The position numbers were made by a program, and so were the translations under genes. Positions 12,875 through 22,545 of a DNA stretch of 26,230 nucleotides are shown piece by piece. Source of the DNA: a virus; IMG/VR virus record IMGVR_UViG_3300032117_000135, positions 1-26,230 of that record. One strand, 5' to 3'. Position 1 is the stretch's first letter; every line of letters starts with the position of its first letter. The notes under the pieces were generated by a model, which was not told where the DNA came from, did not search any database, and was given only the letters and a program-made list of their open reading frames with translations.

Positions 12875-14109
12875 TAAGGATGGCCCTCGTAAGAACCAAG
12901 GACAGCAAAGTCGGACCAACCACGGGGGTCGTGCTCACCAACAAGGAACGTAAGTGTTCCTGGTGTGCTCCACTTGCCAGATGAATCAGAGTACCACTTA
13001 GAACCACCGTCTTGGCTTGGGCATTGCAAACGCCAGAAAGGGCCGTAGTCATCAACACGAACGTGGTGACGGTGCGCTGTAATCCATAGTCTTGGCATTA
13101 CACCTTCTTCGTATTGAAGACGCTGACCTTGACCACGAAGATATTCAAATTCTTTTGAATCGCTAGTGATTTTGTGGCCGTGTGTAAATGCAATAGGAAC
13201 GCCGGACAATTCCATAGTTTGCACAAACTCGTCGTGTGCGATTACCCATTCTGAAGGGCCGTCTGTGCGTCCAGTGAAAACACGCTTAAGGGTGTCACCA
13301 AGGTAACCACCAACGTTGTCTGAGTCAGTCGTAATTGGCTTACTGCCACCATTGCGAGTCCACTCACCGTGGTTGCACAAAACGGAAGCAAAGGCGTCAG
13401 GATTGATAGCCATTATTCCGGCAATCCATAAATCAAGAACAAGATTAAGTTGTTCACGTTGAGTAAGTTGAACGGAAAACGTCTGGGAACTGTAGTTCCC
13501 GGAGCATCCTTCCGTGGGGTCACCCATATTAATGACAACAACACGCTCGATGTTTCGACCCATTTTGCGCAATTCTTCAATTCGCTCAAGGGTTAGTTCA
13601 AAACTTTCTTGGATTCGTTCAACTGTTTCTGCAACGCCACCACCAGCAGACTTTCCAATTTGCCAGTCAGACCAACAAACAACAAACGTTGATGGCTTCA
13701 TAACCATTACGTTCTTTGGGAACGTTGGTTTCTTTGAGGGGCGCCACTTGTCAATCTTTGCCTGTAAAGCCTTGATGTCTAGGGGCTTTGCTTCGGAAAC
13801 ACGACGAGCAAACTGGGCTTTGTAGGAATAAAGCCAAACAATGTCACGGTTGCCATCTTCAGTGCGCTTTGATTGTTGCCACTTGCTCATACGAACAGTG
13901 TCATTGACAACGTAGAAAACTTCTGGGTCAAGGCCAAAGCCCTTAAGGACCTCCGTCCAATCACCTGAAAGGTCTAGGGGTTTACGAAGGGTTCCCGTTG
14001 AGAACTCACCGCCATCTGGACCAACTTCTACAAACGGCTTAGGGTCAGATGCTTTTGTTTCTGGCTCTGGGCGTTCAAATTCACTAATGTCAATTTTCTT
14101 TTTAGACAT
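12874..14109 (-). CDS. Calcineurin-like metallophosphoesterase
   Basis: This 411-residue protein has the two-metal phosphoesterase motifs in order: SDWQ with D148 and Q150, GD at 196-197, NHGE at 246-249, THGH at 309-312 and AHRHH at 345-349. The N-terminal ~140 residues are a separate region with a Lys-rich start. Such enzymes in actinophages are usually unassigned; candidate substrates are nucleic acid ends, cyclic nucleotides or nucleotides. GAGGAA lies before the ATG. It lies between an HTH protein and a zinc-finger protein in a three-gene operon, which favours a nucleic-acid or signalling role. Confidence 0.85.
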   Translation of the reverse strand: MSKKKIDISEFERPEPETKASDPKPFVEVGPDGGEFSTGTLRKPLDLSGDWTEVLKGFGLDPEVFYVVNDTVRMSKWQQSKRTEDGNRDIVWLYSYKAQFARRVSEAKPLDIKALQAKIDKWRPSKKPTFPKNVMVMKPSTFVVCWSDWQIGKSAGGGVAETVERIQESFELTLERIEELRKMGRNIERVVVINMGDPTEGCSGNYSSQTFSVQLTQREQLNLVLDLWIAGIMAINPDAFASVLCNHGEWTRNGGSKPITTDSDNVGGYLGDTLKRVFTGRTDGPSEWVIAHDEFVQTMELSGVPIAFTHGHKITSDSKEFEYLRGQGQRLQYEEGVMPRLWITAHRHHVRVDDYGPFWRLQCPSQDGGSKWYSDSSGKWSTPGTLTFLVGEHDPRGWSDFAVLGSYEGHP

Positions 14110-14123
14110 GGGGTTCCTCGTCC

Positions 14124-14351
14124 CTAGTTATTTTTGCAGCAACAAGCGCCACGGCGATGCACTGAAAGTGAGGTTCTCTTAATTGAGAATCCCCAATTTT
14201 TCAATACCTTTTCAATGTCTGAAGTCATAATCAAACTGTTTGGTTGCTTCATTGCGTATTCAAATTTCTCTCGTTGTTCTTCCGACAATTCAAGAGAACC
14301 CACTACACATTTCTTAACTCGTACAAATTCTGACAAATCTGGCTTTACCAT
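14124..14351 (-). CDS. Helix-turn-helix protein with a CCC tail
   Basis: The 75-residue protein has a C-terminal helix-turn-helix-like region (SDIEKVLKNWGFSIKRTSLSVHRR) followed by GACCCKNN. A terminal HRRGxCxC pattern after an HTH recurs in actinophage DNA-binding proteins of unknown role. AGAAAGGTG is the ribosome site. It may regulate its own promoter, which carries a large inverted repeat; this is inference. Confidence 0.7.
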   Translation of the reverse strand: MVKPDLSEFVRVKKCVVGSLELSEEQREKFEYAMKQPNSLIMTSDIEKVLKNWGFSIKRTSLSVHRRGACCCKNN

Positions 14352-14363
14352 ACCGACACCTTT

Positions 14364-14397
14364 CTGATAGCCTTTCGTTATAGAAAGGTTATATCAG
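14364..14397. repeat. Operator-like inverted repeat at a promoter
   Basis: CCTTTC-GTTATA-GAAAGG at 14371-14388 is a 6-6-6 inverted repeat, extended outward by CTGATA (14364-14369) and TATCAG (14392-14397). It overlaps the predicted -10 of the leftward promoter, as an operator would. It could also form part of a leader hairpin presenting GAAAGG. Confidence 0.55.
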
Positions 14398-14414
14398 CGT
14401 TACCGAAATGTCAA
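14388..14414 (-). promoter_or_regulatory. Leftward promoter of the HTH-phosphoesterase operon
   Basis: On the minus strand TTGACA lies at 14414-14409 and TATAAC with a TGA extension at 14396-14388. The spacer is only 15 bases, shorter than ideal. It lies directly after the stop of the upstream structural gene and separates this early-type operon from the late genes. Confidence 0.55.
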
Positions 14415-14417
14415 GCA

Positions 14418-14798
14418 TTAACCCAAAGCAAATGGTGCTGGGTTGACAACCAATTGACCCATTTCACGAATTTTTGTTTTAGTTGTGTCGTGGTTAATTG
14501 AAGAACTAGGTTCGCAAGCAATACTGTAAACCCAAACTCCAGTTGGATAGGCACTGGTGTCAAATGTTGCTTGGTAAAGACCAAGGCCAGTGCGAACAAT
14601 GGTGCCAGTTGGGTCACCAGTTCCGTAGGTGTAAGTAAAGGTGTATGTCTGGCTGGAGTCGCCATCAACTTGAAATCCAAAAAGAACAACGTCTGGGTCA
14701 ACAATTGTGGTTCCATCAACTGCCGTAATTGGATTAGTGGTGGTAATAGTTACTGCTGTTCCCTGTGTGTAGGTATTGGTTGTAACTGTTGCTGTCAT
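14418..14798 (-). CDS. Beta-rich, probably virion structural protein
   Basis: The 126-residue protein is Thr/Val/Gly-rich with alternating strands and an Ig-like look (YTQGTAVTITTTNPI; VLFGFQVDGD; TGLGLYQATFDTSAYPTGVWVYSIACE). It fits small tail or neck proteins encoded after fibres. CAGGAG is the ribosome site, and its ATG overlaps the previous stop by one base (TAATG). Exact role unknown. Confidence 0.75.
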   Translation of the reverse strand: MTATVTTNTYTQGTAVTITTTNPITAVDGTTIVDPDVVLFGFQVDGDSSQTYTFTYTYGTGDPTGTIVRTGLGLYQATFDTSAYPTGVWVYSIACEPSSSINHDTTKTKIREMGQLVVNPAPFALG

Positions 14799-15061
14799 TA
14801 TTGCTCCTGTGGTATTAGTTCTTCTAGTTCAATTGTGTCGGCAAAATCATAAAGGGTCATGTACGCTGAAGTGTCTCCCGCAAAAAGCGTTGCCTTCAAA
14901 ACAACAGGCACAAAACAAGCGGAGTTGTCTTCTATCTTTGTGGTACCCGAAACGTCGCCAATTGATACAGTCCCCGGCTGGGGAAATGACTGACGATACG
15001 TTGGACTTACATACCATGGTTGCGGTAAGTTGAAATACCCCGTATTGAATCCGCTGGTCAT
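14798..15061 (-). CDS. Small protein after the fibre, probably structural
   Basis: The 87-residue product starts [20 protein letters not shown], with VPVVLKATLFAGDTSAYMTL in the middle and an acidic end. It is not recognised. TAATG overlaps couple it to the fibre upstream and the beta-rich protein downstream, so a fibre-assembly or tail role is likely from context only. Confidence 0.7.
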   Translation of the reverse strand: MTSGFNTGYFNLPQPWYVSPTYRQSFPQPGTVSIGDVSGTTKIEDNSACFVPVVLKATLFAGDTSAYMTLYDFADTIELEELIPQEQ

Positions 15062-18000
15062 TAGTAAGCACCCATAATTTGCATGGTTTGAATGTCGTTG
15101 TCCTGCATGGCTCCTGAACCGTTAGTGGCAACAACCGTACCGTTGAGGGTGATTGTTCCTGTAAACGTTGGAGAAGCAGCAGGGGCAAGCGTTGTGCTGG
15201 ATGGAATGGTTGTGCCATTAACACTTGTAACGTTTGGCAATGAAGTTGTCGAAGAGGTTATAAGTGTTGCGCTTGACGGAATCGTTGTGCCGTTAACGGA
15301 AGTTACGTTAGGCAAAGATGTTGTTGAAGTGGTAACAAGCGTTGCGCTTGACGGAATTGTTGTTCCGTTGACAGAAGTAACGCTTGGCAACGATGTTGTG
15401 GTGCTTGTAATTAACGTTGCGGACGAAGGGATTGAAGTCCCGTTAATTGACGTTGCGGTTGCAACTCCAAGAACTGGTGTAACCAGCGTGGGGGAAGTAG
15501 AAAGAACGTTTGCACCGCTACCAGTTGAAGTTGTTACTCCAGTACCACCATGCAAAATACTAAGAGTTCCAGTCGTGACATTTCCTACTCCAACTACGGT
15601 CGGGGATGAAGCGGTTCCGCCAAGGTCGCCCGAAAGTTGGATGATTCCTTCTACGCTCGATGTTGCGGCGGTAGGAATCTGACCAAATGCGGCGGCATCA
15701 GTAGATGCAGTTCCATTGGCAAGACCAGTAATCTTTTGACTATTCATAGCAAGAGTGCCATAAATTGTCGTGTTACCGGCTGCGCTAATGGTCATCGCAT
15801 CAGTTGCGCCGTTATTAACAACAAAGTGAATCGGCTTTGAACTGTATGTACCAATTGCAAGGTCTGTGGTTGCTGATGCAACGTAAACGTTGCCTGGGGA
15901 GTTAAAAGCACCAGAGCCTTGGAAGCCTGAAGAGTTAATACCAATTTCACCATAGTTGGAGTTGTTGGTTCCCTGGTCATTAGAAATGTTGAAGTTTGCG
16001 CTGGACTGGTATCCACTGCTAAGGTTTTGAATAATTACCTGAGTGTAGTTATTCACATTCTCCGCAATTGACTCCATAATGTTTACGTCGGAGTAGCCCA
16101 ACGCTGAACCAATTTGAGAAGGGCCAGCATTTGTCGAAACCGTACTTGAAGGTACGTTGGTTACGCCAATGCTTGGAACAGATAGAGCACCAGTCATTGT
16201 TCCGCCAGAAGTTTGTAGCGCACCGGCTACGGTCGTGTTGGCAGAAATAATTGACTCAACGTTTGTTGTTGCAACAAGCGTAGGGTTAGGGTAGGAGCCT
16301 GTAAGGTCACCGCCAGCAGAACCCGTGGAAGGGCCCGTTGCGCCTTGGTAGCCCTGGTATCCTTGGTAACCTTGCGAACCTTGCGAGCCCGTGTTTCCCT
16401 GGTAACCTTGCGGACCTTGTGCGCCAGTTGCACCGGTGGAGCCTTGTGAGCCCTGTGAACCCTGTGAACCAGTGGAACCCTGAACGCCCTGAGGGCCTGT
16501 GTTTCCTTGGTAGCCCTGAACTCCTTGATTCCCCTGGTAGCCCTGAACTCCTTGCGTACCCTGGAAACCCTGAGAACCTTGAGCACCCTGTACGCCAACT
16601 GCTCCGTCAAGGTTTACAGTCCATGCAGAGTAAGTTCCCGAACCAACAACGTCACCAGGGGTTGTTCCAACTGTAAAGTTGAAAGCACCAGTGATGGAGT
16701 CATATGTGTTAACAGTTGCTACAACGTAGTTAGAACTATCGTAGGCAATTACAGCACCTTGTCCCGGAGTCCATGAAAGACCCGTTGCAATAGTTATGGT
16801 TGCAGTTCCAGTTCCTAGCGTGTAAGAAGTTGTACTTGTGCTTGCGTAGTGGTCGCTGTACCCCTGGAAACCCTGATTTCCCTGGTACCCCTGGTACCCT
16901 TGCGTTCCTTGATTGCCCTGATAACCCTGCGGTCCCTGGGCGCCGGTTGTTCCTTGGTATCCCTGGGAACCAGTAGCACCCTGGACGCCCTGAGAACCAG
17001 TAGCGCCCGTGGAGCCTTGTGGTCCGGTTGCGCCCTGAGAACCCGTTGCGCCCTGAGCGCCGGTTGAACCTTGCGCACCGGTACCACCTTGGTACCCTTG
17101 ATATCCTTGCGAGCCCTGAGAGCCTTGTGCACCTGTAGAACCCTGAGAACCAGTTGAACCCTGGTACCCCTGTGGACCTTGCGCACCTTGGTAACCTTGG
17201 TTTCCCTGGGCACCAGTATTACCTTGTGCACCAGTAGCGCCTTGTGCGCCAGTGGAACCCTGTGCTCCAGTTGAACCCTGAGCACCAGTCGAACCTTGGA
17301 ATCCTTGAGTACCTTGATTACCTTGGAATCCTTGTGGGCCAGAATCACCTTGATACCCTTGCGCTCCCATCGTCCCCTGTGCACCAGTAGCACCAGTGGA
17401 CCCTTGGGCACCAGTAGAGCCCTGATAGCCCTGATAACCTTGTGTTCCCTGAGCACCAGTTGCACCGGTTGCGCCTTGCGTACCTTGGTATCCCTGAGTT
17501 CCCTGAGCGCCTGCCGAGCCTTGAGCACCAGTAGAACCTTGGTAGCCCTGAACGCCTTGGAAACCCTGGCTTCCTTGCGCTCCGGTGGAGCCCTGTGCTC
17601 CAGTCACACCCTGGTAGCCTTGGCTACCTTGTGCGCCGGTTGAGCCCTGATTGCCTTGGTATCCTTGAAATCCCTGGTTGCCTTGAGAACCCTGGGCTCC
17701 AGTGGCTCCTGTAGAACCTTGTGCTCCAGTCGAGCCTTGAACCCCCTGATAACCTTGATTTCCCTGAGTGCCCTGAGAGCCAGTGGCACCTTGAGCGCCG
17801 GTAAAGCCTTGTGCTCCTTGATTTCCCTGTGAACCTTGCGAACCTTGAAAACCTTGTGCGCCTTGAACGCCCTGGTAGGTGATTTGCTGTGCCGTTACAA
17901 TTACGCCAGGAGTTTGGGGTGTTGTTGGGGTAGTGCCTGCCGCAAGCGTGTCAATTTGGACACTTGTTGAAGAAGCAGTCCACATAAGTTGCAGATAATC

Positions 18001-21000
18001 GCCTGCACTCAAAGTCAAAACATAGTTGATAGCAGCAATCATTGCACCGGTACCACCGTGTGAGGTACCTGGAAGTCCATATTCAGAATTGGTATCTACA
18101 ACATCTGTGCCGTTCTTGCGAAGCCATACGTCAACCGTGTCACCATTGCTGTCGCTGCTGTAGAACTGAATTGAATATTGTAAATTGTAAGTACCAGCGT
18201 AAGCAAAAGTAATTTGATTACCGCTAACAATTGTAACTCCGTTACTTTCGGCAACAGTGTTTATGTTTACTGGGTAGGCGGTTGTTGTGCTGCTAATCGT
18301 TTGAATAGTTGTGTCGTACGCTGAAATGTAGTGGGCAATAACGCCGCCAGCGCCAGGAACACCTTGAGGACCTTGAGGGCCCTGACCTGAAACCTGCGTC
18401 CAGTTAATGTTGTCGGTGCCAATAACAATTGAACCGTCCGAGTAAGAACCTGATGAAATCATTTCATAGGTCTTACCCACATTTGTCGTACCGGCGATTA
18501 CGAGTGTGTAGTCACCAGCAGAAACTTCGCTTTTAACGCTGTCGTTGTAGTCTGACGCACGAGTAAGAACCCATTTGGTCGAACCCGAACCTGTCGCTGT
18601 TACGGTGTAGATACCGTTGTACTTAGCATTCGTGTTTGATGCAACAAGTACGCGTTGATTAGCGGTAAGGGTTACACCGTCAATTACAAGAGCGCCGTTT
18701 GCGGTTGCGGTAAGGGTTGCACCAATGCCATACCCACCGTTTGCGTCAATGGTACCGGCGGTGTAAGTGGAAGAGTTTGTTGTGCCAAAAGTATCTGCAA
18801 CCTGAACTGATGCGTGAGCATTCAAAGCAGATGGAGCACCCTGAGCACCTTGAAAACCTTGATTGCCTTGGTTGCCTTGACTGCCCTGAACGCCTTGGTA
18901 ACCTTGATTTCCTTGACTTCCCTGTACTCCCTGTACACCTTGAGTGCCTTGGTAACCTTGGTTTCCCTGTGAACCCGTGGCGCCCTGAGCGCCTGTTGAG
19001 CCCTGTGCTCCCTGGTAACCTTGATTACCTTGAAAACCCTGGTTGCCTTGCGTACCTTGTGTACCTTGTGCACCAGTCGAGCCTTGCGCACCTTGTGAAC
19101 CAGTAGTACCTTGGTAACCTTGTGCTCCTTGTGCGCCCGTAGCGCCTTGAGTACCTGTCTGGCCTTGGTAGCCCTGGTTTCCTTGATAGCCCTGGAATCC
19201 CTGTGCACCAGTCACACCTATTGAACCTTGAGCACCAGTGCTTCCTTGAGCACCTTGGTATCCCTGGTATCCCTGGTAACCTTGCGAACCAGTTGCTCCG
19301 GTCGAACCCTGGGCGCCCTGAGCACCCGTGGAGCCTTGCGCTCCGGTAGAACCCTGAGAACCAGTGCTTCCCTGAGCGCCTTGATTTCCCTGCGCACCTT
19401 GCGTACCTTGGTAGCCTTGAGTTCCTTGAGCGCCAGTGTTTCCAGTTGCGCCTTGAACGCCCTGATAGCCCTGCGCACCCTGCGCACCAGTTGAACCTTG
19501 GAAACCTTGATTTCCTTGATAACCCTGAGCACCTGTGGAGCCAGTTGCACCCTGTGAGCCTTGTGAACCTGTTTGTCCCTGGTTACCTTGAGTTCCCTGG
19601 TTTCCCTGAGTGCCTTGATAACCTTGAACACCCTGGGCTCCGGTCGAGCCTTGGTAGCCTTGTGCCCCCTGTTGGCCTGTTGAACCCTGAGCGCCCTGAG
19701 CACCAGTAGAACCGGTTGAACCTTGAGAGCCCTGCGAACCCATTGGGCCTTGTGCGCCTGTTGCGCCTTGTGAGCCCGTTGCACCGGTTGAACCCTGCGC
19801 TCCAGTTTGTCCTTGGTAGCCTTGCGTGCCCTGATTACCCTGGAACCCCTGGTTGCCTTGAGTGCCTTGACTACCCTGAGCGCCTTGGAACCCTTGGTTA
19901 CCTTGGCTACCCTGGAATCCTTGCGTACCCTGAACACCGGTTGCACCGTCAAGGTTGACACTCCAAGAAGAATATGTGCCAGAACCCATAATGGTATTAA
20001 CGGCAACGACCATAGCGCCAGTACCGGCGTTGTAGGAAGTAACCAAACCATTCATGTAATTTGACGTGTTGTATGCGATTACAACGCTTTGACCAGCGGT
20101 GTAGGCAAGGCCGGTTCCAATCGTAAGCGATTGAGATGTGGCGGAAATAGTTAATGATGTAGTCGAAGAAGTGTGGTAAATGTCACCAGTGACGCCCTGA
20201 ACACCTTGGTTACCTTGGTAACCTTGGGTTCCTTGTGCACCTGTAGAACCCTGGTATCCCTGGGCGCCTTGAACGCCCTGAGTTCCTTGAGTTCCCTGAG
20301 AACCTTGAGCACCCGTTGAGCCCTGAGCACCGGTAGCACCGGTCGAGCCTTGTGCTCCGGTAAAACCCTGAAAGCCTTGATTACCCTGTGTGCCCTGGAA
20401 ACCTTGAGGACCTTGAGCACCAGTGTCACCCTTGGTACCGGTGGTACCAGTTACACCTTGAGTACCTTGGTTACCTTGAAAACCCTGATGTCCTTGTGTA
20501 CCCTGAAAACCTTGACTACCTTGAACGCCTTGAGAGCCTTGATAGCCCTGAGGTCCCTGTACGCCGGTTGCGCCTTGCACACCCTGGGCTCCAGTTGCTC
20601 CGGTCGAACCCTGTGGTCCAGTTGAGCCTTGTAATCCCTGAGGACCCTGAAAACCCTGAGGCCCTTGGTTCCCCTCTGCGTAACTTAATGCTTCGTTTGC
20701 AATTTCAATTGCTTCAACTACGCCTCGGTTAAATTGAAGGCTTTCAACGGCAGATGCGCCGTGGTAAACGTCAGGAGTTTTTACCTGAGTTGTTTGGTGG
20801 TAGTGGGTCTGAATAATTGTTGAGTCATATCCACGACCGTTATTTCCTTCACCGTCGTACCATACTGTAATAAAAGAATTCTCTATATCAACCGCAGAAC
20901 AAAGGATGCGCTCTTCATTTGAGGCTCCAGGGTTCAGGGTAATGACAAAAGGCCCAGAGGTGCCAAGCGGCGTAGTTGACGCTTGACCCAATGGGCTGAC

Positions 21001-21135
21001 CTCGTACCAACCAGAGGCGGACGAAATTGGAATTGTCTGAAGAGACGTGTAGTAATCCGGCACGTCTGTAGTGATATAGGCCGGTGGTACTGAGCCACCG
21101 TATGAGCGTATGGTAGTTTCGTTAGGAAATGCCAT
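15061..21135 (-). CDS. Giant collagen-like tail fibre protein
   Basis: This 2024-residue protein is a composite fibre. Residues 1-154 form a head domain with a [15 protein letters not shown] motif like the virion-proximal ends of other phage fibres. Gly-X-Y tracts run at about 155-317, 397-766, 917-931, 1089-1426 and 1511-1601, near 975 residues in total. Between them lie two copies of a related beta domain (318-396 and 1427-1510; DIYHTSS/SDHYAST start, [16 protein letters not shown] end), a DNA-fibre-like domain (767-916) and a C1q-like domain (932-1088). Residues 1602-2024 form a tip with [19 protein letters not shown] and four copies of a 25-residue repeat. The triplets are rich in Gln, Thr, Ser, Tyr and Phe but poor in Pro. 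It probably reaches the host receptor. Confidence 0.9.
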   Translation of the reverse strand: MAFPNETTIRSYGGSVPPAYITTDVPDYYTSLQTIPISSASGWYEVSPLGQASTTPLGTSGPFVITLNPGASNEERILCSAVDIENSFITVWYDGEGNNGRGYDSTIIQTHYHQTTQVKTPDVYHGASAVESLQFNRGVVEAIEIANEALSYAEGNQGPQGFQGPQGLQGSTGPQGSTGATGAQGVQGATGVQGPQGYQGSQGVQGSQGFQGTQGHQGFQGNQGTQGVTGTTGTKGDTGAQGPQGFQGTQGNQGFQGFTGAQGSTGATGAQGSTGAQGSQGTQGTQGVQGAQGYQGSTGAQGTQGYQGNQGVQGVTGDIYHTSSTTSLTISATSQSLTIGTGLAYTAGQSVVIAYNTSNYMNGLVTSYNAGTGAMVVAVNTIMGSGTYSSWSVNLDGATGVQGTQGFQGSQGNQGFQGAQGSQGTQGNQGFQGNQGTQGYQGQTGAQGSTGATGSQGATGAQGPMGSQGSQGSTGSTGAQGAQGSTGQQGAQGYQGSTGAQGVQGYQGTQGNQGTQGNQGQTGSQGSQGATGSTGAQGYQGNQGFQGSTGAQGAQGYQGVQGATGNTGAQGTQGYQGTQGAQGNQGAQGSTGSQGSTGAQGSTGAQGAQGSTGATGSQGYQGYQGYQGAQGSTGAQGSIGVTGAQGFQGYQGNQGYQGQTGTQGATGAQGAQGYQGTTGSQGAQGSTGAQGTQGTQGNQGFQGNQGYQGAQGSTGAQGATGSQGNQGYQGTQGVQGVQGSQGNQGYQGVQGSQGNQGNQGFQGAQGAPSALNAHASVQVADTFGTTNSSTYTAGTIDANGGYGIGATLTATANGALVIDGVTLTANQRVLVASNTNAKYNGIYTVTATGSGSTKWVLTRASDYNDSVKSEVSAGDYTLVIAGTTNVGKTYEMISSGSYSDGSIVIGTDNINWTQVSGQGPQGPQGVPGAGGVIAHYISAYDTTIQTISSTTTAYPVNINTVAESNGVTIVSGNQITFAYAGTYNLQYSIQFYSSDSNGDTVDVWLRKNGTDVVDTNSEYGLPGTSHGGTGAMIAAINYVLTLSAGDYLQLMWTASSTSVQIDTLAAGTTPTTPQTPGVIVTAQQITYQGVQGAQGFQGSQGSQGNQGAQGFTGAQGATGSQGTQGNQGYQGVQGSTGAQGSTGATGAQGSQGNQGFQGYQGNQGSTGAQGSQGYQGVTGAQGSTGAQGSQGFQGVQGYQGSTGAQGSAGAQGTQGYQGTQGATGATGAQGTQGYQGYQGSTGAQGSTGATGAQGTMGAQGYQGDSGPQGFQGNQGTQGFQGSTGAQGSTGAQGSTGAQGATGAQGNTGAQGNQGYQGAQGPQGYQGSTGSQGSTGAQGSQGSQGYQGYQGGTGAQGSTGAQGATGSQGATGPQGSTGATGSQGVQGATGSQGYQGTTGAQGPQGYQGNQGTQGYQGYQGNQGFQGYSDHYASTSTTSYTLGTGTATITIATGLSWTPGQGAVIAYDSSNYVVATVNTYDSITGAFNFTVGTTPGDVVGSGTYSAWTVNLDGAVGVQGAQGSQGFQGTQGVQGYQGNQGVQGYQGNTGPQGVQGSTGSQGSQGSQGSTGATGAQGPQGYQGNTGSQGSQGYQGYQGYQGATGPSTGSAGGDLTGSYPNPTLVATTNVESIISANTTVAGALQTSGGTMTGALSVPSIGVTNVPSSTVSTNAGPSQIGSALGYSDVNIMESIAENVNNYTQVIIQNLSSGYQSSANFNISNDQGTNNSNYGEIGINSSGFQGSGAFNSPGNVYVASATTDLAIGTYSSKPIHFVVNNGATDAMTISAAGNTTIYGTLAMNSQKITGLANGTASTDAAAFGQIPTAATSSVEGIIQLSGDLGGTASSPTVVGVGNVTTGTLSILHGGTGVTTSTGSGANVLSTSPTLVTPVLGVATATSINGTSIPSSATLITSTTTSLPSVTSVNGTTIPSSATLVTTSTTSLPNVTSVNGTTIPSSATLITSSTTSLPNVTSVNGTTIPSSTTLAPAASPTFTGTITLNGTVVATNGSGAMQDNDIQTMQIMGAY
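15187..15456 (-). repeat. Tandem 75-base repeat at the fibre tip
   Basis: Three full and one partial copy of a 25-residue unit, [12 protein letters not shown]-centred and ending TSLPN, occupy fibre residues 1894-1983. The copies differ by a few synonymous and conservative changes. They probably form a beta-helical or spiral stalk before the last 41 residues. Confidence 0.8.
16333..20673 (-). repeat. Collagen-like GXY repeat tracts
   Basis: Gly-X-Y-coding 9-base units recur across four long tracts (20673-20185, 19947-18838, 17871-16858 and 16605-16333) and one short tract (18387-18343), broken by globular domains. On the plus strand these appear as repeated CCTTGG/CCCTGG units and create long spurious open frames. 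Such tracts favour unequal recombination, so tract length should vary between related phages. Confidence 0.85.
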
Positions 21136-21143
21136 TGTTTAAC

Positions 21144-21590
21144 CTATTCTTTGGTTTCTGTTACGGGGCTGATTAACCCTCGTACGTACTTCTCCGCTTC
21201 AAAATCCGAAGCACTTGCTGTGTGGATTCCACCAGCGCCTCTGTGGTGCGCTTCGCAAAGCCACATAAGATTGTCGGCACTTTCAACCCAAGCACCAATT
21301 GTGTCTGGGTTTGATACGCCTGGGTAATCTGCCTCAAGCCATTTAAGGTCAACGCCATTTTGCAAAGAAAATTCAATGTGAGCGTGGTGAAGTTCAAGAG
21401 GCTTGTCTAGAGAACATTCGCTAAAGTCATTGCGATGCAAACCAATAGCGCACTTAGCAGTGCCCTTCGTACGGCGTCTGTATGCATTAAAGTCCCTGTA
21501 GTGCGGGTCTGATTCACGAGGTTCGTGGTCAGGGTAGTGAACAACGTAATGATGTGTGACCGTCTGGTCATGTGCCGGTGTCCCGGCCAT
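21144..21590 (-). CDS. HNH endonuclease of the tail region
   Basis: The 148-residue protein has HNH nuclease features: C47 and C59, ELHHAHIEF with H68 and H69, NLMWLCEAHH with N107, C112, H115 and H116, and GAGGIHTASASDFEAEKYV. Very similar proteins are common in actinophages. It lies between a beta-rich virion protein and the collagen-like fibre. It may be a free-standing mobile nuclease or a processing enzyme. It shows no link to the other HNH gene at 11771-12163 beyond the fold. Confidence 0.85.
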   Translation of the reverse strand: MAGTPAHDQTVTHHYVVHYPDHEPRESDPHYRDFNAYRRRTKGTAKCAIGLHRNDFSECSLDKPLELHHAHIEFSLQNGVDLKWLEADYPGVSNPDTIGAWVESADNLMWLCEAHHRGAGGIHTASASDFEAEKYVRGLISPVTETKE

Positions 21591-21591
21591 G

Positions 21592-22017
21592 TTAGAAAGA
21601 GCCTTCGGTCAGTACGTTGACAGAACTAATGGTTGCACTGTTGGTTGTAGTTACCTTGATGTACCAACTAGATGGAACACGAACGGTAATAACGTGGTTG
21701 TTTACTGCGTTTCCAGCCGATGATGGAATAATAAAGTTTGCGCAAGCACTTGTCGCTCCAATGGCAACTGCTACAGTTCCGCTTGCAGCCCCACCAATGA
21801 AGATGTAGTAGGTTGCGTAGCAAGGAGCCAAGTTTTGGATTGCGGTGCCAGAAGTCATTGATACGCCACTGGTGAATGATGGGGCAAAGCCACCAACTTG
21901 GGTGTTCGCCGTTCCATTAAAGTGCTGAATTGAACCGGTTGTGGTGTCAACAAATACTGGGTATGGTGAGACTGGGTGCCAAGTGGCGTTGTTGAAAGTT
22001 TCGTTTGATGAAGTCAT
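21592..22017 (-). CDS. Beta-rich virion or tail protein
   Basis: The 141-residue protein is rich in Thr, Ser, Ala and Val with alternating strands (HVITVRVPSSWYIKVTTTNSATISSV near the end, split by turns). A beta-sandwich tail or capsid-decoration protein is likely. AAGGA lies before the ATG at 22017. It is not recognised more precisely. Confidence 0.7.
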   Translation of the reverse strand: MTSSNETFNNATWHPVSPYPVFVDTTTGSIQHFNGTANTQVGGFAPSFTSGVSMTSGTAIQNLAPCYATYYIFIGGAASGTVAVAIGATSACANFIIPSSAGNAVNNHVITVRVPSSWYIKVTTTNSATISSVNVLTEGSF

Positions 22018-22026
22018 AAATAGTCC

Positions 22027-22545
22027 TTATTGAATTTGGGTTCCGACTCGTCCAATAACTTCCCAAAATTGTCCGGGAGTAATTTGGAATGGGTCAACTG
22101 GGCAGTTCCATCCGCCATGCTCCCAGCAACGTGCTACGAGCGCGGAACAAATAAGAGTTCCTTCACGACGAATGTCAAAAATCATAAAATCTGGAAGCAT
22201 TAGATTCAGTCCAATGCTAAAAATGGTCAAAACTCCGTAGTCTTCTCCGACCTTGCCCATTGCGTAATCAACTGCACGCTGACGGTCAAGTTCATTTGGC
22301 ATTGGAGTCCACCAAAGTTCGCCGTTTGGGGCAACGTCTTCTAGTTTTACGAGTTCTCCGTGGCGAGCCATCTGGACAACCCAAATTTGACCATTAGGGT
22401 CAACCTTTACAACAATTGCCATGTGGTTCTTTGCGTGTCCTTGCCACCAACGTGTGGCTTGAGCAGCGCGAATCATGGTGCCGTAAAAGTTATTGGTTTT
22501 GGCGAAGATTGCATCGCCTGGTTTGATGTTGGGATTAACTATCAA
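22027..22545 (-). CDS. Permuted papain-fold (YiiX/NlpC-like) protein
   Basis: The 172-residue protein resembles circularly permuted NlpC/P60-type amidases. GDAIFAKTNNFYG opens the fold, H41 (NHMAIVV) is the likely catalytic His, and C133 (LICSALVARC) the likely nucleophile. The start is a TTG at 22545 that overlaps the previous gene by 11 bases; no ATG fits, and the nearest AGGA is rather far. Context suggests a second wall or peptide hydrolase of the lysis cassette, or a virion-borne entry enzyme. Confidence 0.7.
   Translation of the reverse strand: MIVNPNIKPGDAIFAKTNNFYGTMIRAAQATRWWQGHAKNHMAIVVKVDPNGQIWVVQMARHGELVKLEDVAPNGELWWTPMPNELDRQRAVDYAMGKVGEDYGVLTIFSIGLNLMLPDFMIFDIRREGTLICSALVARCWEHGGWNCPVDPFQITPGQFWEVIGRVGTQIQ

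Noticed and set aside
16333-20673. Repeats that resemble a CRISPR array at first sight
   Set aside because: The period is 9 bases, there are no unique spacers, and the reading frame is continuous through all tracts.
15092-20732. Long open frames on the plus strand and in other minus frames across the fibre gene
   Set aside because: They arise from the low-complexity 9-base collagen repeats, encode biased Leu/Ser/Pro or Arg/Lys-rich peptides without domains, and lack ribosome sites.
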